From: Flavobacterium sp.
GTDB lineage: Bacteria; Bacteroidota; Bacteroidia; Flavobacteriales; Flavobacteriaceae
DNA length: 43,557 nt
Direction of reading: 5' to 3'
NCBI GenBank assembly: GCA_008501705.1
Contig: QQUG01000015.1
Location: forward strand, 1 to 43,557
The position numbers and the translations under genes are program-made. Positions 33,805 through 41,208 of the stretch are shown here, piece by piece. Within the stretch, counting starts at the first letter, position 1; each line of letters begins with the position of its first letter. The notes below the pieces were generated by a model. The model was not told the origin of the DNA, did no database searches, and was given only the letters and a program-made list of their open reading frames with translations.

Positions 33805-34638
33805 TTATTTTCGAAGCTCGGCGATCATAGTATAAATATAGTCGCCGTGATCTCCTGTAAAGTACTTATTGTAATCTTTGAAAAATTCATCTCTTACGGC
33901 CTCATCAGGCCATTTGGCATTAATAGCGTCACTAAGTCCGTCGTTCATATCATCCAGGTCGTCCATAGATTCTAAGTAGAATGCTTCGATGAATTCGGTT
34001 CTGTCTGCACCCCAACCATGAACATTCGGGTAATAGGCCTTTATCTTGTCATTGTTATGTACCGAAACCTCAAGAAATTCTTTGTGAAGTTTCATGAACT
34101 CTTCATTGGTTCCATCTTCCGGAAACGCCATTTTACTGATGCGAATATAGGCCACCATGTCATCTTCCGGAGCCTGGGTAAACGGTTTGGCTCCTGCCAA
34201 AGGAACGTAGATCTCATCCGAATGAAAGTCCTGGTAAAACGATTGTCGGTTATTCATATACCTTTTCCTAACAGCCTCATCGGGCCATGCTAGTTTTTCC
34301 AATTCTACATTTCTGTCCTGCGCTTTTTCTATATCGGCCCAGGAAGCATAGGTTTGTACGTACTTTGACTCGAGGCTGGAGGCCGAGTATAAATGCATGT
34401 AAAAACCAACGCTCTGGATGTATTCGTTCTTTTTGGTTACCTCCTCCAGGTATTTCTTCTCGATCTCCATCCATTTGTTCTCGTCTTCAATATCGGACGA
34501 TTCCCGGTCCGTACTCCAATACAAGGTTGTTACCGTAATGTAAGCTGGCATCGCATTTTCGTCCTGTGCGGTTAGCGGAGCACAGATCAGCATGGCTAAA
34601 AATATGGCACCAAGGAAAGTTAGATTTTTTGTTTTCAT
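33805..34638 (-). CDS. Secreted protein with two internal repeats
   Basis: The 277-residue protein has a signal peptide (residues 1-24). The mature part is an internal duplication. Residues 30-150 and 161-274 share MPAYITV/MVAYIRI starts, KKYLEEVTKKNEYIQS/KEFLEVSVHNNDKIKA, YVQTYASWADIEKAQDR/FIEAFYLESMDDLDDMND and LAWPDEAVRKRY/AKWPDEAVRDEF. Each repeat has a beta-alpha-beta look with an acidic and aromatic character, which suggests a dimeric alpha/beta-barrel-like fold made within one chain. I cannot name a family or a ligand. It is transcribed alone and ends at a strong terminator. Confidence 0.75.
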   Translation of the reverse strand: MKTKNLTFLGAIFLAMLICAPLTAQDENAMPAYITVTTLYWSTDRESSDIEDENKWMEIEKKYLEEVTKKNEYIQSVGFYMHLYSASSLESKYVQTYASWADIEKAQDRNVELEKLAWPDEAVRKRYMNNRQSFYQDFHSDEIYVPLAGAKPFTQAPEDDMVAYIRISKMAFPEDGTNEEFMKLHKEFLEVSVHNNDKIKAYYPNVHGWGADRTEFIEAFYLESMDDLDDMNDGLSDAINAKWPDEAVRDEFFKDYNKYFTGDHGDYIYTMIAELRK

Positions 34639-34828
34639 AATTATTTATGTTTGGTTAGTAAAAAATTCCTCCTTATTGAACATAAGAAGACCGATAGAAT
34701 GAAAACAAATTCGAATCTGAAAATAGCCTAGGGAGAAGTGGGAAGTATCTAAAGGTACGTTAAAAATTATAATTATCTGTATTTTAATTATTTACATTCC
34801 TAATTCGGTTCTGAAAATTGATGGTGCG

Positions 34829-34852
34829 GCTGCGGTTCCACTACCTGAAGCA
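34829..34852. repeat. 24-base interspersed repeat, copy 1
   Basis: GCTGCGGTTCCACTACCTGAAGCA matches 22 of 24 bases of a copy at 39622-39645. Both lie in noncoding DNA. The rest of 34639-34908 is AT-rich with no other feature recognised. Confidence 0.5.
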
Positions 34853-34908
34853 TATTAAGATCACCTAAGCATTAATAGGTGAAATTTTCCAGTATTTATA
34901 TGTCCTGC

Positions 34909-35256
34909 TTAGACTAAGTTCGTAATAATAACACAAGTACTCAATAGAATAGTTGCGATTAGCAGATCGAATGTTATTTTCGATTTTAATTGAGCAAGTA
35001 CTGCACCATTAAACGCCATACAGAATACCGTAACAAGAAAAAGTTGCACCATTTTTATCACGGTTGGCATATCATTCATAAGTAATAAAATAACAGCAAT
35101 GGAGCCTAAACAACTTTGCCCTAAGATAGCAATCGCAGCATAGCCAATTTCTCCCCTTTTGAATTCGGCTAACATATTGTTATAAATCGTTCTTATCTTA
35201 TTCGATCTATGTCTACGTCCAGAATGGGTCATGAGAATTGTTCTTGAATTTTTCAT
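34909..35256 (-). CDS. Small membrane protein of unknown function
   Basis: This 115-residue protein has a basic N-terminus (HSGRRHRSNKIRTIYNNML) and about three membrane helices (IGYAAIAILGQSCLGSIAVILLL, VIKMVQLFLVTVFCMAFNGAVLA, FDLLIATILLSTCVIITNLV). I do not recognise a family. It lies downstream of the RIC gene on the same strand, but with a 75-base gap, so joint transcription is possible but not shown. There is no metal or redox motif. Confidence 0.6.
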   Translation of the reverse strand: MKNSRTILMTHSGRRHRSNKIRTIYNNMLAEFKRGEIGYAAIAILGQSCLGSIAVILLLMNDMPTVIKMVQLFLVTVFCMAFNGAVLAQLKSKITFDLLIATILLSTCVIITNLV

Positions 35257-35331
35257 CGGTATGTAGATTTATAATTATATTCAATTGTACTTCGGAAGCG
35301 ATTTTCGGTATTAACCTTCAAAAAATTTTGA

Positions 35332-36057
35332 TCAGACCATCAGTTCTTTTTCTAATGCTACGGCTCCAGGAAACAGAATGTTGTTCTCCAGGTGAATGTG
35401 GAAATGCAGGTCGTCTTGAAACTCCCTTAGTAAGGCAAAAGTTACCTTATAGGTGTTACAGGCATCAGCCGGTGGCGAATAGCCATTACTCAAATCTTCT
35501 ATCTGCTGGAAGCGTTCTCCTTCATTATCATGTTCTTGCATCATTGCCCGGATGGGATTTTTAACCAGTCCAAAATGAGGATCATCCAATGCTAAATTCT
35601 GTTGCTTCGCCTTTACCATTTTTCGGATATATGGAAAAAGAACCAGTTCTTCTTTTTTCATATGCATGGCGAGTTCACCACTACTTGCCGTAAAGAGGTA
35701 ATTTATCTTATGTAACTCCGGATGTCTGGCCGCATGCACCTTCTCCAGCTTATTTAAATACTGTTTAAGTACCGGAATCTTTTCTTCCACATAGCGGTGA
35801 TGTTTCTTCTCAATGTAATCGGCAAGCAGATCCAAAGGCAACGCTTTAAAATCTATATTTTCTACAGCAGCTCGTCTCTGAATCTCATCAATTTCCCTGT
35901 AGATCATTTCGAGGTTCAGGTTTTTCTTTTCAGCCACCTCCTGTATAGTTCGGTTTCCTTTACAGCAAAAGTCTATCTTGTGATTTCTGAAAACCTGTGC
36001 AGTTCGATAATCATCGGCTACCAATTGGCCTATTGTTTTTTCATCTGTTGTATTCAT
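35332..36057 (-). CDS. ric: RIC/ScdA/YtfE-type di-iron protein for iron-sulfur cluster repair
   Basis: RIC proteins repair iron-sulfur clusters after nitric oxide or oxidative damage using a non-haem di-iron site. The start at 36057 gives MNTTDEKTIGQLVADDYRTAQVFRNHKIDFCCKGN, the ScdA N-terminal domain with its Cys-Cys motif. The longer track start adds 24 residues without family match. The C-terminal part is a hemerythrin-like four-helix bundle with His and Glu ligands (HHRYVEEKIPVL, HPELHKI, HMKKEELVLFPYI, MQEHDNEGE and FHIHLENNILFP). Length (241) is normal. It is one gene downstream of the Rrf2 regulator and shares its dyad motif. Confidence 0.9.
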   Translation of the reverse strand: MNTTDEKTIGQLVADDYRTAQVFRNHKIDFCCKGNRTIQEVAEKKNLNLEMIYREIDEIQRRAAVENIDFKALPLDLLADYIEKKHHRYVEEKIPVLKQYLNKLEKVHAARHPELHKINYLFTASSGELAMHMKKEELVLFPYIRKMVKAKQQNLALDDPHFGLVKNPIRAMMQEHDNEGERFQQIEDLSNGYSPPADACNTYKVTFALLREFQDDLHFHIHLENNILFPGAVALEKELMV

Positions 36058-36102
36058 AACTCTTTTAATTTTAATTCCTGTATTAAGTAGTATGGTTTTA
36101 TA

Positions 36103-36124
36103 GGACATTTTTGTCCGATTTAAA
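36103..36124. promoter_or_regulatory. Probable Rrf2 operator upstream of the RIC gene
   Basis: GGACATTTTTGTCCGATTTAAA contains the perfect dyad GGACA-N4-TGTCC and is identical to the motif upstream of rrf2 in 16 of 22 bases, including both ends (GGACA and TCCGATTTAAA). It lies between the rrf2 stop and the RIC ATG. Confidence 0.55.
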
Positions 36125-36135
36125 AGCAAATTTTT

Positions 36136-36570
36136 TTATCGTTTCAAATAGGTTAGTCCAACTTCTAGTCCGGCGGTCATCTCATCAAGACTTGTATTTT
36201 CTAGCATATTCTTTAGATCCTCTCGTATCTCGACAAACTTATCGTGTACGGGGCAAGGTTTACTGGCATTACACTTTTTCAATCCCAGACCACAACCCAC
36301 ATACACATTGTTTCCGTCGATGGCGTACACTATTTGACTGAGCTTTATATGATCGATCTTTCCCCTATCTATTTCAAATCCACCCGAGGCACCTTTTACC
36401 GAATCGATTATCTTATTTCTTGACAATTGTTGCAAAATCTTAGCAGTAAATGCGACCGGAGAATCGATTTCATTTGCAATCTCCTTAAGACTAACCCGTC
36501 GGGAAAGTTTAGATTGTGAGGCTATATATGTGGCAGCCCTTATTCCATATTCGCATGCTTTCGAAAACAT
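36136..36570 (-). CDS. Rrf2-family transcriptional regulator with likely iron-sulfur ligands
   Basis: Rrf2 proteins (IscR, NsrR, RsrR) sense iron-sulfur state, nitric oxide or redox. The start at 36570 gives MFSKACEYGIRAATYIASQ, the normal family start; the track start adds 19 residues. A winged helix covers residues 1-80 (VSLKEIANEIDSPVAFTAKILQQLSRNKIIDSVKGASGGF). Three cysteines, C-x6-C-x5-C, in VYVGCGLGLKKCNASKPCP fit a [2Fe-2S] or [4Fe-4S] site. It lies directly upstream of RIC, and the shared dyads suggest it controls itself and RIC. It is probably a nitric-oxide or cluster-damage sensor; the signal is inferred. Confidence 0.85.
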   Translation of the reverse strand: MFSKACEYGIRAATYIASQSKLSRRVSLKEIANEIDSPVAFTAKILQQLSRNKIIDSVKGASGGFEIDRGKIDHIKLSQIVYAIDGNNVYVGCGLGLKKCNASKPCPVHDKFVEIREDLKNMLENTSLDEMTAGLEVGLTYLKR

Positions 36571-36593
36571 CTTAGTGCATTTATTTTGAAAAG

Positions 36594-36639
36594 CAAAGAT
36601 ACTTATTATTTTATTTCGGACAAACATATCCGATTTAAA
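36594..36639 (-). promoter_or_regulatory. Bacteroidota promoter of rrf2 overlapped by an operator dyad
   Basis: On the minus strand TTTG (36624-36621) is followed after exactly 19 bases by TATCTTTG (36601-36594), the textbook -33/-7 layout. The GGACAAACATATCCGATTTAAA motif (36618-36639 on the plus strand) covers the -33 box, as expected for a repressor site. The start codon is 24 bases beyond the -7 box. Confidence 0.72.
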
Positions 36640-36833
36640 TTTAGATCGATTACAGAAAACTTAAAGCAGTTAAATCTACCCCCTGCACCCAAGAGAATTT
36701 AATCAACAATCTTATGTTTATAAAAAAAGACTTAAAAGTATTTTTTTATAAATCAATTGTGTAATTTTCCATTCCTCAACCGAGCGGATCGGTACAATAT
36801 TTTTATCATTTCTAATTTTTAATTCTGTTAACT

Positions 36834-38840
36834 ATGCAGCTCCTCTTTCAATTATCGGATAATTTCGTAAATCAGTATCGCAATAGAGAACCTGACTTTG
36901 GCTTTAATGGCCTTGGGCTTTTAACCTACTTCCGCACTTATTCTCGTCTTAAAGAAAATGGTGAAAACGAACAATGGTTCGAAACGATCCGTCGGGTAGT
37001 TGAAGGTTGTTATTCTCTTCAAAAAGAATACATCTTAAATAATCATTTGGGCTGGAACGACCATAAAGCCCAGGATTCGGCCCAGGAGATGTACGACCGG
37101 ATGTTTACAATGAAATTCCTCCCTCCGGGACGAATGCTTTGGGCCCTGGGCACCCCTTTAATTCATGAGAAGAAAGTAGGGCAGGCTCTTTTTAATTGTG
37201 CTTTTGTATCGACCGAAAAACTAGGACAATCCCTAGATGAGGCATTGATGCCATTCGCCTTTATGATGGATATGAGTATGGTGGGCGTAGGAGTGGGTTT
37301 TGATGTGGCAGGAGCGCAGCAACTCATTGTATATAAGCCTCAAAAAACTGAAGATCTATACATAATCTCCGATACCCGTGAGGGTTGGGTAGAAAGCCTG
37401 AAAAGGTTACTTTCCTCCTATTTTACATATCATTTTAGCGGTCAATCTGCACTTACAGTACGCTTTGACTATAGTAAAATCCGACCCGCCGGAGAGTTAA
37501 TTAAAGGCTTCGGTGGGATTTCAAGCGGACCTGCTCCCCTTGAAAATCTGCACGATCAAATTCGGAAAGTGCTGGATAAGGAAGATAATAAATACATTAG
37601 TATTACGGCTATCGCAGACATTATGAATATGATAGGCCAATGTGTGGTGGCCGGCAATGTCCGGCGTACTGCCCAAATTGCCCTAGGCAATGTATATAAT
37701 GAAGAATATAGAAAATTAAAGGACTACCAATGGGATGATTCTGTTAACGAATACACCGGATCTCGGGCAAACCGTGCTGCTTATGGTTGGGCATCTAACA
37801 ATAGTGTTCTGGTAGACGATAAAACAGATTTTAAAGAAGTAGCGCAACAAACAGCAAAAAATGGCGAACCCGGGTATATATTTATGGATAATATACGGTC
37901 GTATTCCCGAATGTGCGATCCTGTTGACCATAAGGACATTAAGGCAAAAGGCACCAATCCGTGCGGAGAACAGTCTCTTGAAAGCTATGAACTGTGTTGT
38001 CTGGTTGAGACTTTTCCATCTAAAGCAGAATCGAAGGCCGATTACCTCCGAACCCTGAAATTTGCTTACCTGGTTGGGAAAACAGCAACCCTGGCCAGTA
38101 CTACCTGGCACCAGACCAATCGCGTACAAAAACGCAATCGTAGAATTGGCACCTCCGTTACCGGGGTCACCAATTTTATTGAAAAATACTCCCTTGATAA
38201 ATTAAAAAGCTGGCTGGAAGACGGGTATAACGAAATCCAAAGGTGGGACGAAATATACTCTGCATGGTTATGTGTACCTCGTAGTATAAAAACAACAAGT
38301 GTAAAACCTTCCGGAACCGTGAGTTTGCTCGCAGGGGTTAATCCCGGCTGTCATTATCCGGAATTCGAATATTATATCCGCCGGGTTCGAATTGCGAAAA
38401 CAACCCGGTTTTTACCAGAGTTGGCCGCAGCCGGTCTGGATATGGAAGAAGATATCATGGATCCTTCATCCATGGTTATTTCTTTTCCGGTAAAATGTGA
38501 AGGCCGAAGTCTTAAAGAAGTAAGTATTTGGGAGCAGGTGAGTTTGGCTAGTTTTCTCCAGACGTATTGGTCGGACAACCAGGTGAGCTGTACCGTTACC
38601 TTCACTCCCGAAGAAGCCGATCAAATATCGCCTATCCTCGATTTTTTCAAGTATAAATTGAAATCCATCAGCTTTTTACCAAAATTAGAAGCAGGAGCCT
38701 ACGCTCAGATGCCATACGAGGCCATTTCGAAAGAACAATACGAAGAAATGATAGAAAATTTGTCGCCTTTAACGTTTCTGAATGCGGGAGAAGATGTCCT
38801 CCAGGAAAAATTCTGTACAAACGACAGCTGCGTTATTTAA
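36834..38840 (+). CDS. nrdJ: Adenosylcobalamin-dependent (class II) ribonucleoside-triphosphate reductase
   Basis: This enzyme makes dNTPs using a cobalamin-generated thiyl radical and works with or without oxygen. The 668-residue protein has all key residues of the monomeric Lactobacillus leichmannii type: FNCAF (C122) and C388 as the active-site redox pair, NPCGEQ with thiyl C377 and E379, and the C-terminal CTNDSC pair (C661, C666). The 11-residue and 5-residue spacings match that enzyme. No intein is present. No cobalamin riboswitch was recognised in the 194 bases upstream. It is divergent from rrf2 and followed by a deoxynucleoside-kinase-like gene. Confidence 0.92.
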   Translation: MQLLFQLSDNFVNQYRNREPDFGFNGLGLLTYFRTYSRLKENGENEQWFETIRRVVEGCYSLQKEYILNNHLGWNDHKAQDSAQEMYDRMFTMKFLPPGRMLWALGTPLIHEKKVGQALFNCAFVSTEKLGQSLDEALMPFAFMMDMSMVGVGVGFDVAGAQQLIVYKPQKTEDLYIISDTREGWVESLKRLLSSYFTYHFSGQSALTVRFDYSKIRPAGELIKGFGGISSGPAPLENLHDQIRKVLDKEDNKYISITAIADIMNMIGQCVVAGNVRRTAQIALGNVYNEEYRKLKDYQWDDSVNEYTGSRANRAAYGWASNNSVLVDDKTDFKEVAQQTAKNGEPGYIFMDNIRSYSRMCDPVDHKDIKAKGTNPCGEQSLESYELCCLVETFPSKAESKADYLRTLKFAYLVGKTATLASTTWHQTNRVQKRNRRIGTSVTGVTNFIEKYSLDKLKSWLEDGYNEIQRWDEIYSAWLCVPRSIKTTSVKPSGTVSLLAGVNPGCHYPEFEYYIRRVRIAKTTRFLPELAAAGLDMEEDIMDPSSMVISFPVKCEGRSLKEVSIWEQVSLASFLQTYWSDNQVSCTVTFTPEEADQISPILDFFKYKLKSISFLPKLEAGAYAQMPYEAISKEQYEEMIENLSPLTFLNAGEDVLQEKFCTNDSCVI

Positions 38841-38884
38841 TATAAAATATTTCCATTTAAGGTGAGTAAAAGGCAACTGTTCCG

Positions 38885-38909
38885 ACTAACACATCCTCAA
38901 AATGTTAGT
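38885..38909. repeat. Inverted repeat ACTAACA/TGTTAGT between the reductase and kinase genes
   Basis: Seven-base arms flank 11 bases. No T-tract follows, so it is not a typical terminator. It might be an operator or mRNA processing hairpin. Confidence 0.3.
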
Positions 38910-38969
38910 GTGATTGGTTCGTATCACTTAAAATGATTGAATCCTACACAAAGTGATTTCTTCCTGATT

Positions 38970-39593
38970 ATGAAAACGGATGGTAAGATAATAGCTATAG
39001 TTGGTGCCCAGGCGTCTGGCAAATCGACCCTGGTACGGAAATTAACAAAAGTGCGACCGGAATTCAGAGGCTTCTACGAGGGTGAAAACTTTCCGAAGTT
39101 TGTAACAGATGCCTTTGTCACTAATAAATTTCGTTTGCGTTCCTTTATTTACTTTCACAACCATTGGATAAAACAATACGTAGAAGCTGAAATGCTTTAC
39201 AAAAAAGGGCTTGTGTGCCTTTTAGATACTTTCTGGCTAACCAATCTATTCTATTTGGATACCCTTAGAGATAAGAACGATCAGCTTCTTATCTTCGATC
39301 TTATTAGATCTACTGCTCAATTATTCCCGCCGCCTCATGGAATTATTTTTCTTAATGATGACATATCGGTGATGGAAAAAAGAATCTATAATCGGTCCCA
39401 ACAAGGCAACAGGGATTGGGAGAATCGTTCTCAATGGCTTTCGGAACCCATGATGGTTAAACAAAGACATGAAGATCTGTTTCAGAAAAAAATTAATTTC
39501 GATGTATTTGTTAAAGATTCTAAAGTAATTGAACTAAAAAGTTCAAGCCCTCACCTTATCGATAAATGTTTAGAGTTTATTGATGAATGTTAG
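38970..39593 (+). CDS. P-loop kinase-like protein, deoxynucleoside-kinase-like
   Basis: The start at 38970 gives MKTDGKIIAIVGAQASGKSTLVRKL; the track start is a TTG with no family support. Residues 12-19 are a Walker A loop (GAQASGKS). YEGENFPKFV, LLDTFWLTNLFYLD and a C-terminal RIYNRSQQGNRDWENRSQWLSEPM resemble the substrate, DR[ST]-like and lid regions of deoxynucleoside kinases, but the match is loose and other P-loop kinases are possible. It lies 130 bases after nrdJ. A role in deoxynucleotide salvage fits the neighbour. It ends at a strong terminator. Confidence 0.55.
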   Translation: MKTDGKIIAIVGAQASGKSTLVRKLTKVRPEFRGFYEGENFPKFVTDAFVTNKFRLRSFIYFHNHWIKQYVEAEMLYKKGLVCLLDTFWLTNLFYLDTLRDKNDQLLIFDLIRSTAQLFPPPHGIIFLNDDISVMEKRIYNRSQQGNRDWENRSQWLSEPMMVKQRHEDLFQKKINFDVFVKDSKVIELKSSSPHLIDKCLEFIDEC

Positions 39594-39621
39594 TTATACC
39601 TGGTTTTAAGGCTTCGACATA

Positions 39622-39645
39622 GCTGCGGTTCGACTGCCTGAAGCA
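39622..39645. repeat. 24-base interspersed repeat, copy 2
   Basis: GCTGCGGTTCGACTGCCTGAAGCA differs at two of 24 positions from 34829-34852. It sits between the kinase gene and its terminator. Confidence 0.5.
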
Positions 39646-39650
39646 AACAA

Positions 39651-39679
39651 AAAAACCTCCTGTAAAAACAGGAGGTTTT
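39651..39679 (+). terminator. Rho-independent terminator after the P-loop kinase gene
   Basis: AAAAACCTCCTG and CAGGAGGTTTTT pair perfectly over 12 bases around five loop bases. It is T-flanked on both strands and may also end a transcript of the tRNA gene. Confidence 0.85.
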
Positions 39680-39684
39680 TGAAG

Positions 39685-39741
39685 TGCGGCTGAAGGGAGT
39701 CGAACCCCCACGCCTTGCGGCACTAGATCCTAAGTCTAGCG
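39685..39741 (-). pseudogene. 3' fragment of a tRNA-Leu(UAG) gene, element attachment site
   Basis: Read on the minus strand the segment has the anticodon arm CTAGA-CTTAGGA-TCTAG with anticodon UAG, the leucine long variable arm TGCCGCAAGGCG, the T arm with GTTCGACTC and the 3' acceptor strand CAGCCGC plus discriminator A. The 5' acceptor strand and D arm are absent; instead unrelated DNA starts right before the anticodon stem. This is the usual displaced 3' end left when an integrase inserts an element into a tRNA gene. The intact tRNA should lie at the far end, outside the window. Confidence 0.85.
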
Positions 39742-39745
39742 TATA

Positions 39746-39764
39746 TTGCACCAAAGAAGTGCAA
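39746..39764. repeat. Inverted repeat TTGCAC/GTGCAA beside the tRNA fragment
   Basis: Six-base arms with a seven-base loop lie four bases from the tRNA fragment edge, so they may be part of the integrase core site. Confidence 0.4.
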
Positions 39765-39839
39765 AAACACTCATTTTCAATGATTTATATGATTTGTCAT
39801 TTTCTTTAAAGTCATTTAATATCAGTTGATTTCAACATT

Positions 39840-39945
39840 TGTTGTACCTATGTTGTACCTAAAAAGCCCAATAAATTCGTATCTTTATCGAAAGTGTACA
39901 ACAAAAATTGAGCAAAAAACGCAATGTTGTACCTATGTTGTACCT
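39840..39945. repeat. TGTTGTACCTA boxes upstream of the integrase gene
   Basis: Two tandem pairs of the 11-base box occur at 39840-39860 and 39925-39945. One inverted GTACAACA half lies between them at 39896-39903. The boxes are spaced as two direct pairs 64 bases apart. This fits integrase arm-type binding sites or self-regulation, as they sit just before the integrase ATG. The 384 bases of 39594-39977 otherwise hold the repeat, terminator, tRNA fragment and dyad listed here. Confidence 0.7.
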
Positions 39946-39977
39946 GATTTGACTTTCGTACTCAAAACAGGTTAATT

Positions 39978-41192
39978 ATGTCATCAAATGCAAAAATAAT
40001 TCTTCGTAAAAAACCGAACACTAAGGGACAATATCCGTTAGCTATTCGAATTACAAAAAACCGTCGTTCCACTTATCAATATGTTGGCCATTATATTGAT
40101 ATAGAGGAATGGGACGAAAAAAACCTTCGAGTAAAAAAATCAAATCCAAATGCCGATAGCTTAAACAAGTTGCTATCACAACAACTTTCTGATGCCAATA
40201 AGGCTCTTATTGATTTACAGTACGAATATAAAGATGCCTCTGCAAACCAGATTAAAAAAGAAATTTATGCATCAGGGAACTCCTCAACTTTCTTTGAACT
40301 GGCACAAGAGCATCTGGATGAACTGGAAGTTGCTGAAAAGTTAAACCGTCTATCCACGGACAGCGCATTGATTAGTTATATCGTAAAATATCACAAATCT
40401 AAACAGCTTTCATTTCAAGAAATTGATGAGCGCTTTCTTAAAAAATTGATGATATACCTCAAAGTTAGGCACGACCTTGCAGAGACTTCAATAATGAATA
40501 TCCTTGTTTTAATCCGCTTATTGTTCAACAGAGCTATAAAGCTAAAAATAGTCAGCAGGGAATTGTATCCTTTTGGTGGTGACCAAATTAAAATCAAGTT
40601 TCCTGAGACTACAAAAATAGGGTTGAACATTGTTGAAGTAAGAGAAATTGAAGCCTTAGATAATCTAACTCGTAATGAAATTCACACAAGAAATGTTTGG
40701 CTATTCAGCTTCAATTTTGCAGGAATGCGGGTTACTGATGTGCTCTGGACAAAGTGGTCAGATATATACGACAATAGGCTTCATTACAGAATGAATAAAA
40801 ACTCAAAACTACTGTCCTTAAAAATTCCAGATAAAGTTCTAAGAATTTTAGATTTCTACAGAGATGATAAAAGATACGCTACTGATTTTGTTTTCCCTGA
40901 ATTGAAAAAGGCGAATCTTGATGATGCAAAAGACATCTATAATAAAAGGAAAACGGCAACTAAGAAATTCAATGACAACTTAAAATCCATTGCTAAAAAA
41001 GCTAAAATAGACAAGAAGATAACAATGCATATCGCCAGACATACTTTTGGTAATATTGCCGGTGATTCCATTCATCCTTTAATGTTACAAAAGCTATATA
41101 GACATAGTGATTTAAAAACCACATTGAATTATCAGGCAAATTTTATCCATAAAGAAGCGGATGATGCTTTAGATAGTGTTGTTAACTTTTAA
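39978..41192 (+). CDS. Tyrosine-type site-specific integrase
   Basis: The 404-residue protein has an N-terminal arm-binding domain (KIILRKKPNTKGQYPLAIRITKNRRSTY) typical of Bacteroidota element integrases. It has a helical SAM-like core-binding domain (about 100-200) and a C-terminal catalytic domain. Catalytic residues are all visible: R251 in FAGMRVTD, H351 and R354 in MHIARHTFG, H376 in YRHSDLKTT and the nucleophile Y385 in LNYQAN. The lysine of the beta-hairpin is not assigned. It faces inward from the tRNA-Leu fragment 236 bases away and should recombine at that site. Complete length and intact residues suggest it is still functional. Confidence 0.92.
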   Translation: MSSNAKIILRKKPNTKGQYPLAIRITKNRRSTYQYVGHYIDIEEWDEKNLRVKKSNPNADSLNKLLSQQLSDANKALIDLQYEYKDASANQIKKEIYASGNSSTFFELAQEHLDELEVAEKLNRLSTDSALISYIVKYHKSKQLSFQEIDERFLKKLMIYLKVRHDLAETSIMNILVLIRLLFNRAIKLKIVSRELYPFGGDQIKIKFPETTKIGLNIVEVREIEALDNLTRNEIHTRNVWLFSFNFAGMRVTDVLWTKWSDIYDNRLHYRMNKNSKLLSLKIPDKVLRILDFYRDDKRYATDFVFPELKKANLDDAKDIYNKRKTATKKFNDNLKSIAKKAKIDKKITMHIARHTFGNIAGDSIHPLMLQKLYRHSDLKTTLNYQANFIHKEADDALDSVVNF

Positions 41193-41208
41193 GTTATTCT
41201 ACAGTAAG

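Noticed and set aside
36640-36833. Cobalamin riboswitch upstream of nrdJ
   Set aside because: The stretch is AT-rich and lacks a recognisable B12-box or the expected multi-helix core.
39685-39741. Complete tRNA-Leu gene
   Set aside because: No D arm or 5' acceptor strand matching GCGGCTG is found in the next 100 bases on the 5' side; only the 3' half is present.
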